NCBI GenBank assembly: GCA_963709775.1
Contig: CAVPXS010000009.1
Span: 121,880 to 185,879 of the forward strand
Source: Salinimicrobium sp963709775
GTDB taxonomy: Bacteria > Bacteroidota > Bacteroidia > Flavobacteriales > Flavobacteriaceae
DNA length: 64,000 bases
Direction: 5' to 3'
Part shown: positions 28,377 to 36,810 of the stretch, in pieces
Numbering within the stretch: the first letter of the stretch is position 1
Layout: each line of letters opens with the position of its first letter
Made by a program: the position numbers and the translations under genes
The notes under the pieces: model-generated
Database searches by the model: none
What the model was told of the DNA's origin: nothing
Seen by the model: the letters and a program-made list of their open reading frames with translations, nothing else

Positions 28377-28735
28377 TGTATGATTTTATCACCGGCCGTA
28401 TAAAGGGAGGTGGTTATGCAATTAAGGGTGCCTGGCTTTTGCTAAGACACGAACCAAGCATCCAGGTACAGTTCGTCATTTCCATTTTTGTAACCATTGC
28501 CGGATTTTATTTTGATATTACTTCCACTGAATGGATGATGCAAATCCTGGCTATTGGCCTCGTAATGGCTGCCGAAGGCCTTAATACAGCTGTTGAAAAT
28601 ATTGCAGATTTTGTCCACGCCGATTTTCATGTCAAGATAGGTCGAATTAAAGACGTGGCAGCCGGGGCTGTTTTCTTTGCAGCTGTAGTTGCCGTAATCA
28701 TCGGTCTCATTATTTATATTCCATACATTTTTTAA
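28376..28735 (+). CDS. dgkA: Diacylglycerol kinase / undecaprenol kinase family
   Basis: Small integral-membrane lipid kinase of 119 residues. It has an amphipathic start with RIKGGGYAIKGAW, then RHEPSIQVQ, EGLNTAVENIADF with the catalytic glutamate, and KDVAAGAVFF, plus three membrane helices. In Gram-negatives it recycles diacylglycerol; in some lineages the same fold phosphorylates undecaprenol, and sequence alone does not separate these. It shares TAATG with tpx and is followed by a terminator. Confidence 0.9.
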   Translation: MYDFITGRIKGGGYAIKGAWLLLRHEPSIQVQFVISIFVTIAGFYFDITSTEWMMQILAIGLVMAAEGLNTAVENIADFVHADFHVKIGRIKDVAAGAVFFAAVVAVIIGLIIYIPYIF

Positions 28736-28780
28736 AATCTCCGGATTTTATTTCCGTAGAAATTAATACTTACAGAACAG

Positions 28781-28818
28781 AACCCGGATAGATCTATTTT
28801 AAATATCTATTCGGGTTT
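28781..28818 (+). terminator. Rho-independent terminator
   Basis: Imperfect stem AACCCG-GATAGAT / ATCTAT-CGGGTT ending in TTTT, 45 bp after dgkA. The remainder of the 28736-29050 gap has no gene. Confidence 0.7.
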
Positions 28819-29020
28819 TAATCCTTAGTACCTGTTGAAGAGAAAACAACAATCCCCCTTACTATTGAAAAGCACAATAAATATTTTAAAGCCTAATAGT
28901 CTCTGGTGGTAAACCCTGGATATAAGGAACTTCAGAAATTTTTTGCCTGACATTAATTATCCATAAAAACATCTTTGAAATAGATTTTTCCTTTTCTTTA
29001 TATTAGCTGGTGCTAATTTG

Positions 29021-29028
29021 TATTTTTG
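29021..29028 (+). promoter_or_regulatory. Candidate -7 element for ftsK
   Basis: TATTTTTG matches TAnnTTTG and lies 22 bp before the ftsK ATG at 29051. Confidence 0.5.
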
Positions 29029-29050
29029 CCCCCAAACCTTCAGTTCTATC

Positions 29051-31417
29051 ATGGCTAAAAAGAAAGCTGTCAAAAAATCTTCTTCAAAATCCACTTTTTC
29101 GAAGTCCTCCTTTAAGCTTTCCCCACGTGGGAAGGTTATCCTGGGAAGTTTTTTGATCTTTTTTGGGTTAGCCCTTTTAATTGCTTTCACCTCCTTCCTT
29201 TTCAACTGGGAGGCAGATCAAAGCACGCTCACACAACTTGAAAACCGACAGGTAGAGACCAAAAACCTCCTCAGTAAATTTGGTGCAGCTATAAGTAATT
29301 TCTTTATTTATGAAGGTTTTGGAATTGCAGCTTTTGCCTTTGCTATTCTCATCATCACCACCGGGATCTATTATTTTATGAGCCTGAACAAGACACCATT
29401 ATTCCGGTATTGGTTCTGGGGAATATTGGTAATGATATGGATATCGGTATTTTTCGGCTTTTTTGCCGATTCCAATGCTTTACTGGGAGGTACAGTGGGA
29501 TATGAAACCAATGATTACCTCCAGGATTACCTTGGCTTTACAGGCACCATTCTCCTTCTATCATTTTTGCTGATAGTTTACCTGGTGATAAGACTTAAGA
29601 TCACACCAGATAAATTGATTTCAGCCTTTAGAAGTACTAAAAAAGACATTTCTGAAGATTTCAAATCTTCTTCTTCAGTTTCTGATGACGCTATTAAAGT
29701 AAAAAAACCTTCAGAAGAAATTAAACCCGAAACTCAGCCAAAGCCGGTAACACCTGAGCCTGAAAAACCCAAAGTACCACAACCCGCACCCGAAAAGGTG
29801 GTAATACGTTCAGAAGAAAACCCCGATGATGTTGCTATGGAAGTGGAAACGGCAGCCGAAGAGGAAGAAATGGACGATAGTTTAAGCCGCAAAGCTGTCG
29901 AAGATTACGGGGAGTTTGATCCTACCCTGGAATTAAGAAATTACCAATTCCCTACGATCGAACTTTTAAAGGACCACAACGCTAATGGTGGTGGTATTAC
30001 AATCAACCAGGAAGAACTTGAGGAAAACAAAAATAAGATCGTTGATACCCTCAAGAACTATAAAATTGATATAGCGCAGATCAAGGCTACCGTAGGTCCC
30101 ACCGTGACGCTTTACGAAATTATTCCGGAGGCCGGGATCAGGATCTCGAAGATCAAAAGTCTTGAAGATGATATCGCACTTTCACTTTCGGCCCTGGGGA
30201 TAAGGATCATTGCTCCAATTCCCGGGAAAGGAACTATTGGGATCGAGGTACCCAATAAAAATGCTACCATGGTGTCCATGAGAAGCGTGATTGCCTCTCC
30301 CCGCTTCCAGAATGCCGAGATGGAATTGCCAATGGCTCTTGGGAAGACTATTTCCAATGAAACCTTTGTGGTAGATCTTGCAAAAATGCCTCACCTGCTT
30401 ATGGCGGGAGCTACCGGACAGGGGAAATCTGTAGGACTTAATGCAATCCTTACTTCCCTGCTTTACAGTAAACATCCCGCCGAAGTCAAATTTATACTTG
30501 TAGATCCAAAAAAGGTAGAATTAACCCTCTTTAATAAGATCGAAAGGCATTATCTCGCAAAATTGCCGGATACTGAAGAGGCTATTATTACAGATAATAC
30601 CAAGGTGATCAACACCCTTAATTCCCTGTGTATCGAAATGGACAACCGTTACGAGCTGCTCAAGGATGCGATGGTGAGAAACATCAAAGAGTATAACACA
30701 AAATTCAAGGCACGAAAATTAAATCCTGAACAAGGGCATAAGTTCCTGCCTTACATAGTCCTGGTGGTAGATGAATTTGCAGATCTCATCATGACGGCAG
30801 GTAAAGAGGTTGAAGCGCCAATTGCAAGGCTTGCGCAGCTAGCCAGAGCAATTGGTATACATTTAATTATCGCTACGCAAAGACCATCGGTCAATGTGAT
30901 CACCGGGATAATTAAAGCCAACTTCCCCGCGAGGATCGCTTTTAGGGTTACCTCCAAGATCGACTCCCGCACCATTCTTGACAGCCAGGGTGCAGATCAA
31001 CTTATTGGTAAGGGAGATATGCTTTTCACCCAGGGTAATACCCTGCTAAGACTACAATGTGCTTTTGTAGACACTCCCGAAGTTGATAAGATCACAGAAT
31101 TTATTGGTTCACAAAAAGCTTATGCCGATGCTTATCACCTCCCCGAGTATAGCGGAGAGGAAAGTGGCACATCTCTTGATATTGATGTAAGCGATCGGGA
31201 TAAGCTCTTCCGCGAAGCCGCCGAAGTCATAGTAATAGCACAACAAGGATCGGCTTCTTTGCTTCAAAGAAAATTGAAGTTGGGATATAATCGCGCGGGG
31301 AGGATCATCGATCAATTGGAAGCAGCCGGAGTGGTTGGACCTTTTGAAGGCAGCAAGGCACGGCAGGTGCTGGTACAGGATATCGAAAGCCTTAACCAGC
31401 TGTTGAATGATGAATAG
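29051..31417 (+). CDS. ftsK: DNA translocase FtsK/SpoIIIE
   Basis: Septal ATP-driven DNA pump that clears and aligns the chromosome terminus during division. From ATG at 29051 it has 788 residues: a lysine/serine-rich start, four membrane helices, a proline/glutamate-rich linker (about 220-290), then the motor with Walker A GATGQGKSVGLNAI and Walker B IVLVVDEFADLI, and a C-terminal gamma winged helix ending LKLGYNRAGRIIDQLE ... GPFEGSKARQVLV, the DNA-reading domain. The upstream in-frame start at 29018 would overlap the -7 element. lolA follows after 18 bp. Confidence 0.95.
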   Translation: MAKKKAVKKSSSKSTFSKSSFKLSPRGKVILGSFLIFFGLALLIAFTSFLFNWEADQSTLTQLENRQVETKNLLSKFGAAISNFFIYEGFGIAAFAFAILIITTGIYYFMSLNKTPLFRYWFWGILVMIWISVFFGFFADSNALLGGTVGYETNDYLQDYLGFTGTILLLSFLLIVYLVIRLKITPDKLISAFRSTKKDISEDFKSSSSVSDDAIKVKKPSEEIKPETQPKPVTPEPEKPKVPQPAPEKVVIRSEENPDDVAMEVETAAEEEEMDDSLSRKAVEDYGEFDPTLELRNYQFPTIELLKDHNANGGGITINQEELEENKNKIVDTLKNYKIDIAQIKATVGPTVTLYEIIPEAGIRISKIKSLEDDIALSLSALGIRIIAPIPGKGTIGIEVPNKNATMVSMRSVIASPRFQNAEMELPMALGKTISNETFVVDLAKMPHLLMAGATGQGKSVGLNAILTSLLYSKHPAEVKFILVDPKKVELTLFNKIERHYLAKLPDTEEAIITDNTKVINTLNSLCIEMDNRYELLKDAMVRNIKEYNTKFKARKLNPEQGHKFLPYIVLVVDEFADLIMTAGKEVEAPIARLAQLARAIGIHLIIATQRPSVNVITGIIKANFPARIAFRVTSKIDSRTILDSQGADQLIGKGDMLFTQGNTLLRLQCAFVDTPEVDKITEFIGSQKAYADAYHLPEYSGEESGTSLDIDVSDRDKLFREAAEVIVIAQQGSASLLQRKLKLGYNRAGRIIDQLEAAGVVGPFEGSKARQVLVQDIESLNQLLNDE

Positions 31418-31435
31418 AATAACCAAATAAAAATC

Positions 31436-32080
31436 ATGAAAAAATTAGTTTTAGTTGCAGTAGCATTTTTGACATTTTTGAATACCAGTGCCCAGTCTTC
31501 ACAAGGTGCAAAAGAGTTGCTAAATGAAGTTTCCTCCAAAGTTGAATCTTATGACAACATTATCATCGAATTCAAATATGCGCTGGAGAATACCGCCGAA
31601 AATGTGAAGCATGAAACCCGGGGTGATGTAAGCCTGGAAGGAGAAAAATACCTGCTTAACATCATGGGAACAACCCGTCTTTTTGATGGAAAGAAATTGT
31701 ATACCATTATTCCTGAAGATGAAGAGATCAATATCTCAGTTCATAATCCTGAAGAAGATCAGGACATTAGTCCCTCTAAAATGTTAACCTTTTACAACAA
31801 CGGATACAAATCTGAACTTGGTCCCGTAAAGGATCTAAAAGGCCGAAAAATCCAGTACGTAAAGCTTACACCAATTGATTCTAAAGCCGAAATCAAAGAG
31901 ATACAGCTGGGAATTGATAAGCAGACTAAAAATATTTACAATTTAATCCAGACGCAGGATAATGGTACGAAGATCACAATTACTGTGAACAGCTTCAAGA
32001 CCAATCAGCCTCTTCCTCAAACCCTTTTCAGTTTTAAAGAGGACAGGTACAAAGACTACTATATTAACAGGTTAGACTAA
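31436..32080 (+). CDS. lolA: LolA-like outer-membrane lipoprotein carrier
   Basis: Periplasmic chaperone that moves lipoproteins from LolCDE to the outer membrane. 214 residues with a cleavable signal peptide (KKLVLVAVAFLTFLNTSAQS), then the LolA beta-sheet pattern (IIEFKYALENTAENVKHETRGDVSLE), a loop YTIIPEDEEI, and the C-terminal TITVNSFKTNQPLPQTLFSF. It lies between ftsK and an LptF/G permease, an order often seen in Bacteroidota, which ties it to envelope assembly. Family assignment is good; direct function is inferred. Confidence 0.88.
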   Translation: MKKLVLVAVAFLTFLNTSAQSSQGAKELLNEVSSKVESYDNIIIEFKYALENTAENVKHETRGDVSLEGEKYLLNIMGTTRLFDGKKLYTIIPEDEEINISVHNPEEDQDISPSKMLTFYNNGYKSELGPVKDLKGRKIQYVKLTPIDSKAEIKEIQLGIDKQTKNIYNLIQTQDNGTKITITVNSFKTNQPLPQTLFSFKEDRYKDYYINRLD

Positions 32081-32084
32081 GTAA

Positions 32085-33536
32085 TTGAAAATATTAGATC
32101 GGTACATACTTACCAGCTACTTAAAGACATTCTTTTCGGTTTTTGTGATACTCATGTTCATATTTGTATTGCAAACCATCTGGCTGTACATCGGGGAATT
32201 AGCGGGTAAGGATCTCGACATCGATATCATCTTTAAATTCCTGCTCTATTTTAGTCCCAAGCTGGTACCACTGGTTTTGCCCTTAAGTATCCTGCTGACG
32301 TCTATAATGACTTTCGGAAATTTTGCTGAAAATTACGAGTTTGCCGCGATGAAATCGGCAGGTATTTCCTTGCAGCGGGCAATGCGTTCCCTTACCGTTT
32401 TCATTTTACTGGTAAGCGTAACCGCCTTTCTATTCTCCAATAATGTCATTCCCGCAGCCGAGTATAAATCCATAAACCTGCGGAAGAATATTGCCCAGCT
32501 TAAACCTGCAATGGTTATTTCTGAAGGTGTTTTTAATGACCTGGGACAGATCAATATAAAAGTTGATGAGAAGACAGGAGAGCGAGGTCAATACCTTCAC
32601 GATGTTATCATTCATAAAAAGAACGAACGCCGCCCCGGAAATTTCACAGTTATAAAAGCTTCTGAAGGTGAGTTGGTGGGAAGTACAGGTTCCAATATTC
32701 TTAGTCTCATCCTTAAAGATGGGAACTATTACGATGAGATCTTGCCCTCCTCCCCCCGGGACCGGATGAAAAAACCCTTTGCAAAAAGCTATTTTGAAGA
32801 GTATGTGATCAACATGGATCTTTCGGGATTTAATGATGTGGATCTTGATGAGGAAAGGTACAGTAACTCTCATAACATGCTCAAGATATCTGAGCTGAAC
32901 CGTACCATAGATTCTTTTTCAACTTCCTATAACCAGGAAGTTGAAATCTTTTCCCGAAACATGTACAATCGTACCGGGATTGAGAACCTAAAGAAAGAGG
33001 TGAAACCTAAAAAGGATACAGCTATTGATCCTGAAAAAGGAATTTTACCGCTATATGAGACTCACCAGGCGTCTCAAATTATAAATCTTGCCCTTGGAGG
33101 TGTGAACGGGGCTGTGGCTACGGTAACTAACAAGAGAATAGAATTGGTAAGCGCCTCTAAAAGATTGAATAAATTTGAAATTGCCCTGCATGAAAAATAT
33201 GTACTTGCTGTAGCTTGTGTGATCCTCTTTTTTGTAGGAGCTCCCCTCGGGGCTATTATTAGAAAAGGAGGTATGGGATTACCAATGGTAATAGCGATCC
33301 TGCTTTTTCTTACTTATCACTTTATTGGGATCTTTGCGAAAAACAGTGCCGAGGAGGGCCAGATAAGCCCATTTTTGGGAACATGGCTATCTACTCTTAT
33401 TATGTTACCCCTGGGAATCTTTCTCACCTATAGAGCAACAACAGATCAGGGTTTATTCAGCTTCAGCATTCTTTTTGAGCCAATTAAGAGGCTTTTGAAA
33501 AGGACGCAAATTATGGGCCGTTCCGAAAAGGATTAA
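32085..33536 (+). CDS. LptF/LptG-type permease (YjgP/YjgQ family)
   Basis: Inner-membrane part of the LPS export ABC transporter. 483 residues beginning KILDRYILTSYLKTFFSVF, the near-universal first helix of this family; three helices, a large periplasmic domain (about 130-360), then three helices with GAPLGAIIRKGGMGLPM. The start is TTG at 32085, four bases after the lolA stop; no ATG or GTG fits the conserved N-terminus. Bacteroidota often have one fused-size member here, so F and G cannot be told apart. Confidence 0.9.
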   Translation: MKILDRYILTSYLKTFFSVFVILMFIFVLQTIWLYIGELAGKDLDIDIIFKFLLYFSPKLVPLVLPLSILLTSIMTFGNFAENYEFAAMKSAGISLQRAMRSLTVFILLVSVTAFLFSNNVIPAAEYKSINLRKNIAQLKPAMVISEGVFNDLGQINIKVDEKTGERGQYLHDVIIHKKNERRPGNFTVIKASEGELVGSTGSNILSLILKDGNYYDEILPSSPRDRMKKPFAKSYFEEYVINMDLSGFNDVDLDEERYSNSHNMLKISELNRTIDSFSTSYNQEVEIFSRNMYNRTGIENLKKEVKPKKDTAIDPEKGILPLYETHQASQIINLALGGVNGAVATVTNKRIELVSASKRLNKFEIALHEKYVLAVACVILFFVGAPLGAIIRKGGMGLPMVIAILLFLTYHFIGIFAKNSAEEGQISPFLGTWLSTLIMLPLGIFLTYRATTDQGLFSFSILFEPIKRLLKRTQIMGRSEKD

Positions 33537-33544
33537 TATCTTTG
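33537..33544 (+). promoter_or_regulatory. Candidate -7 element for ribB
   Basis: Exact TATCTTTG just after the permease stop and 14-23 bp before the two possible ribB starts. Confidence 0.5.
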
Positions 33545-33567
33545 CCGGCAATTATGCAATGCAAGTT

Positions 33568-34704
33568 ATGAGCCAGGAAACCTCCTTTAAATTACATACT
33601 ATAAAAGAAGCTATTGATGACATTAGAGCCGGTAAGGTGATTATTGTTGTTGATGATGAAGACCGGGAAAATGAAGGAGATTTTCTGGCTGCCGCCTCAA
33701 AGGTGACGCCGCAAATGATCAATTTCATGGCCACCCATGGCCGCGGACTTATTTGTGCTCCTCTTACCGAAAAACGTTGTAAAGAGCTGCAACTGGAGAT
33801 GATGGTGGGCAACAATACAGATCCTATGGAGACGGCCTTTACTATTTCTGTCGATCTTAAAGGAAAAGGGGTTACAACGGGTATTTCGGCATCAGACAGG
33901 GCAGAGACTATTAAATCTCTAATCGATCCCGAAACCAAACCATTCGATCTTAGCAGACCAGGTCACATTTTTCCGCTTAAAGCAAAAGAAGGCGGAGTTT
34001 TAAGAAGAACCGGTCATACAGAAGCCGCAATAGATTTCGCAAGATTGGCAGGCTTTCCTCCTGCCGGGGTGATTGTAGAGATCATGAACGAAGACGGTAC
34101 CATGGCAAGGCTTCCGCAACTGCTTAAAGTAGCCGAAAAATTCGATCTTAAGATCGTATCTATTGAAGACCTCGTGGCTTACAGAATGCAACACGATTCC
34201 CTTATTGTCAAAAAAGAAGATTTTGACATTGAAACCCGTTTTGGTGCTTTTCGACTTAGAGCCTATCAACAGACTACAAACAAGCAGATACACATTGCCC
34301 TTACCAAAGGCGCCTGGAAATCTTCGGATCCCATCCTGGTGCGTATGAATTCAACCCTTGTCAATAATGACATTTTAGGCACCCTTACCAATGATGCCGA
34401 TAAGAAGCTGGATTATATGTTTAAGGCCATTAATGAGGAAGGAAAGGGAGCTATTGTATTTATTAACCAGGAAAGCCAGTCCCTTAATCTTATTAAAAGG
34501 CTTGGAGAACTAAAAGATCTTCAAAAAGCAGGGGAAATGAAAGCTCCTCCTTTGGTGATGGATGCAAAGGATTTTGGAATTGGAGCGCAGATCCTGCATG
34601 ATCTAGAGATCCATAAAATCCGCCTCCTGTCCAATACCAAACAAACCAAAAGAGTTGGTATGATAGGTTATGGTCTTGAGATTACAGAATACGTAAATTA
34701 CTAG
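33568..34704 (+). CDS. ribB: 3,4-dihydroxy-2-butanone-4-phosphate synthase with degenerate GTP cyclohydrolase II domain
   Basis: Riboflavin-pathway enzyme. Residues about 1-205 are an intact RibB domain (VVDDEDRENEGDF, THGRGLICAPL, RPGHIFPLKAKEGGVLRRTGHTEAA), which makes the four-carbon unit from ribulose 5-phosphate. The C-terminal part aligns with RibA, but all three zinc cysteines are gone: the canonical HSEC...RCDC segment reads NSTL...TNDA at 34339-34410, so GTP cyclohydrolase II activity is not expected. The RVGMIGYGLEI end is kept. ATG at 33559 is an alternative start. A separate ribA should exist elsewhere in the genome. Confidence 0.9.
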   Translation: MSQETSFKLHTIKEAIDDIRAGKVIIVVDDEDRENEGDFLAAASKVTPQMINFMATHGRGLICAPLTEKRCKELQLEMMVGNNTDPMETAFTISVDLKGKGVTTGISASDRAETIKSLIDPETKPFDLSRPGHIFPLKAKEGGVLRRTGHTEAAIDFARLAGFPPAGVIVEIMNEDGTMARLPQLLKVAEKFDLKIVSIEDLVAYRMQHDSLIVKKEDFDIETRFGAFRLRAYQQTTNKQIHIALTKGAWKSSDPILVRMNSTLVNNDILGTLTNDADKKLDYMFKAINEEGKGAIVFINQESQSLNLIKRLGELKDLQKAGEMKAPPLVMDAKDFGIGAQILHDLEIHKIRLLSNTKQTKRVGMIGYGLEITEYVNY

Positions 34705-35330
34705 ATCTCGATCACCGTGTCCTTTAAAGGTCTTCTCACCTTTTTTAAGGATGCAAAAAAATCATCATCAGAGCGATAGCCTACCGGCAAAGCCAGAACG
34801 GCTTCCAGGCCGTACTTTTCAAGCTCAAGGATTTCGTTGTATTTCTTAGGTTCAAAACCTTCCATGGGACAGGAATCGATTCCTTCTACGGCACAAACAG
34901 TAAGTAAAGTACCCAACACAAGATATGCCTGGTGGGTAGCCCATATCTTCACTTCATCCACAGGCTTCTGTTCAAAATCCCCAATAAGGGATTCCCTGAA
35001 GGGGTGCAGAATTTCATCGGGGGTTTTCCTAATGTCCTGAACCATTTTGAAATGCTTTTCAATAAAGCCTTTGTCCACAGTATTTTCTATACAAATAACC
35101 AGTAAATGAGAAGCAGTTCCTATTTGCTTTTGGTTGTAAGATGCCGTCATCAGTTTATCCTGAATTTCTTTATTTTGAACCAGGACCAGCCTTAGCGGCT
35201 GCAGGCCATAGGAAGTAGCAGTAAGATTAAAAGCAGTTTTTAAAACATTGATCTTCTCTTCGGAAACCAGTTTGTCTGGATCAAATTTTTTCACTGCATA
35301 TCGCCACTTTAAGGCGGTTATACTATTCAT
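34701..35330 (-). CDS. Nitroreductase-family NAD(P)H-dependent oxidoreductase
   Basis: 209-residue FMN enzyme of the NfsB-like group. The start SITALKWRYAVKKFDPDK contains the RxxxKxFD FMN-phosphate motif; the middle has SSYGLQPLRLVLVQN-like ATSYGLQPLRLVLVQN; the end has DSCPMEGFEPKKYNEIL and LPVGYRSDDD, all typical. Substrates are usually quinones or nitroaromatics, and the physiological one is unknown. It converges on ribB with a 4-bp overlap. Confidence 0.9.
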   Translation of the reverse strand: MNSITALKWRYAVKKFDPDKLVSEEKINVLKTAFNLTATSYGLQPLRLVLVQNKEIQDKLMTASYNQKQIGTASHLLVICIENTVDKGFIEKHFKMVQDIRKTPDEILHPFRESLIGDFEQKPVDEVKIWATHQAYLVLGTLLTVCAVEGIDSCPMEGFEPKKYNEILELEKYGLEAVLALPVGYRSDDDFFASLKKVRRPLKDTVIEI

Positions 35331-35404
35331 GCTAAAAGATTTTCACAAAGATACGCCACGCAGAGAGAGGCTGCAAATGGAAGAAACAACTGAAGAGAGG
35401 GATC

Positions 35405-35530
35405 CTAGAAGTTGTTGCGTTTTTGTTCCCTCCGGTCCCGGTAAAGATTGTATATCCTCCGGATCAAAAATCCGCTTACAATCAGGACAACCAGGATTTC
35501 GAGCCCTAACATTAAATAGAATACTGTCAT
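35405..35530 (-). CDS. Small single-pass membrane protein, 41 aa
   Basis: Short frame from ATG (35528-35530) to TAG (35405-35407): MTVFYLMLGLEILVVLIVSG followed by FLIRRIYNLYRDRREQKRNNF. One hydrophobic helix precedes a strongly basic tail, which predicts an N-out, C-in anchor. A longer frame (35343-35561) overlaps it in another phase but has no protein-like pattern. The helix-plus-basic-tail layout is good evidence for coding; the family is not recognised. Confidence 0.5.
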   Translation of the reverse strand: MTVFYLMLGLEILVVLIVSGFLIRRIYNLYRDRREQKRNNF

Positions 35531-35761
35531 AGAGGAGATTTACAGGACCCATAAGGACCAATTGTCAAAACTACCTTAAATGCTTGTTAAAGATTACCGT
35601 TAAAGACACAACAAATACAACTTATAACACAACTTTAAATAGATGATCTTCAAAAAAATCCTAAGTTTAGAATGTTTGATCCTTTAAGGTCGAACAGATA
35701 ATAGTTGTCAGTAGCATATAAAGCTGATAAATAATAACATAACAAGATTTATTTTTATTAA

Positions 35762-36808
35762 ATGGAAATTTTTGTAAAAGCTCTTCCTGTGGAAGAGATT
35801 ATAGAAAGTTTATCGAAGCAGCTTAACACCCCAATTCAAAGAGATGGTGGAGAACTTATAATTGACCTACCCGAAAAGTGGGGCAAGGGATTTATAAGAG
35901 GAACCAGTTTCAACTGGGGAGTTGGGGTTATTGAATACAATGTAACCTTCTTTAAGGATGTTGAGATCCACTTCACGATCAATCAAACTCACCCTTTAAA
36001 ATTTATATTTTGTTCAGAAGGCAGGGTGAGACATGGTTTTGAAGAAAATGACGATATACACAACATAGATACTTACCAAAATGTAATTGTTTCCAGTAGT
36101 GGCCATAACGGGCATGTCCTGTTATTTAAGGCTAATGAAACCTCCCATGTCTTCAGTTTGGAGATCATAAGAGCAGAATTCAACCAGAGGAAGAATTTTG
36201 ATTATAAAGACATGGATCCACAGTTACAGCGCTTGTTTCAGGATAACAATGCCGAAGAATTATTCTTTTATCAGGGGAACTACAGCATTCAGGCAGCCGA
36301 TATTGTGGAATCCATAGCCCATAAAGAACATACCGGATTTCTACGGTTAATTTTTCTGGAGGCCAAAGTTTATGAAATGCTCGCAAAGCAAATCAGTCAG
36401 TTTACAGATGATCAACAAAATGGACATAAAGCTATTCTGCTAAGGAGAAGCGATGTTGAAAAGGTGAAGAATGCGGTAGAAATAATAAATCGGGATCTTA
36501 ACCAGAATTATTCGGTAGACCATTTGGCAAAGGAGGTAGGTACCAACGTGAATAAGTTACAGGAAGGATTTAAGTACATGTTTGACCTTACTGTTAACAA
36601 ATACATACAGCAGGTAAAACTGGAAGCAGCCAAAGAATTGTTGACCGAATCTGATCATAATATTTCCCAGATTGTAGGGCAAATTGGCCTCAATAATCGC
36701 AGCTATTTTTCTAAGATCTTCAAGGAAAAATACGGGGTGAGCCCAAAATATTTCCTTAACCAAAAATTTCCAGATAGCGAAAATACCGGGGATAGCGAAG
36801 AGGATTGA
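35762..36808 (+). CDS. AraC-family transcriptional regulator
   Basis: 348 residues. The C-terminal 100 residues are an AraC double helix-turn-helix: YSVDHLAKEVGTNVNKLQEGFKYMF, then ISQIVGQIGLNNRSYFSKIFKEKYGVSPKYF. The N-terminal 230 residues look like a cupin-type sensor (MEIFVKALPVEEI...) with no assignable ligand. AT-rich DNA lies upstream. It is convergent with ligD and three bases from its end, so its target cannot be guessed from context. Confidence 0.9.
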   Translation: MEIFVKALPVEEIIESLSKQLNTPIQRDGGELIIDLPEKWGKGFIRGTSFNWGVGVIEYNVTFFKDVEIHFTINQTHPLKFIFCSEGRVRHGFEENDDIHNIDTYQNVIVSSSGHNGHVLLFKANETSHVFSLEIIRAEFNQRKNFDYKDMDPQLQRLFQDNNAEELFFYQGNYSIQAADIVESIAHKEHTGFLRLIFLEAKVYEMLAKQISQFTDDQQNGHKAILLRRSDVEKVKNAVEIINRDLNQNYSVDHLAKEVGTNVNKLQEGFKYMFDLTVNKYIQQVKLEAAKELLTESDHNISQIVGQIGLNNRSYFSKIFKEKYGVSPKYFLNQKFPDSENTGDSEED

Positions 36809-36810
36809 TT

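Noticed and set aside
35343..35561. 72-aa minus-strand frame
   Set aside because: It overlaps the 41-aa membrane protein frame, and its residues (CPDCKRIFDPED) do not continue as a zinc domain.
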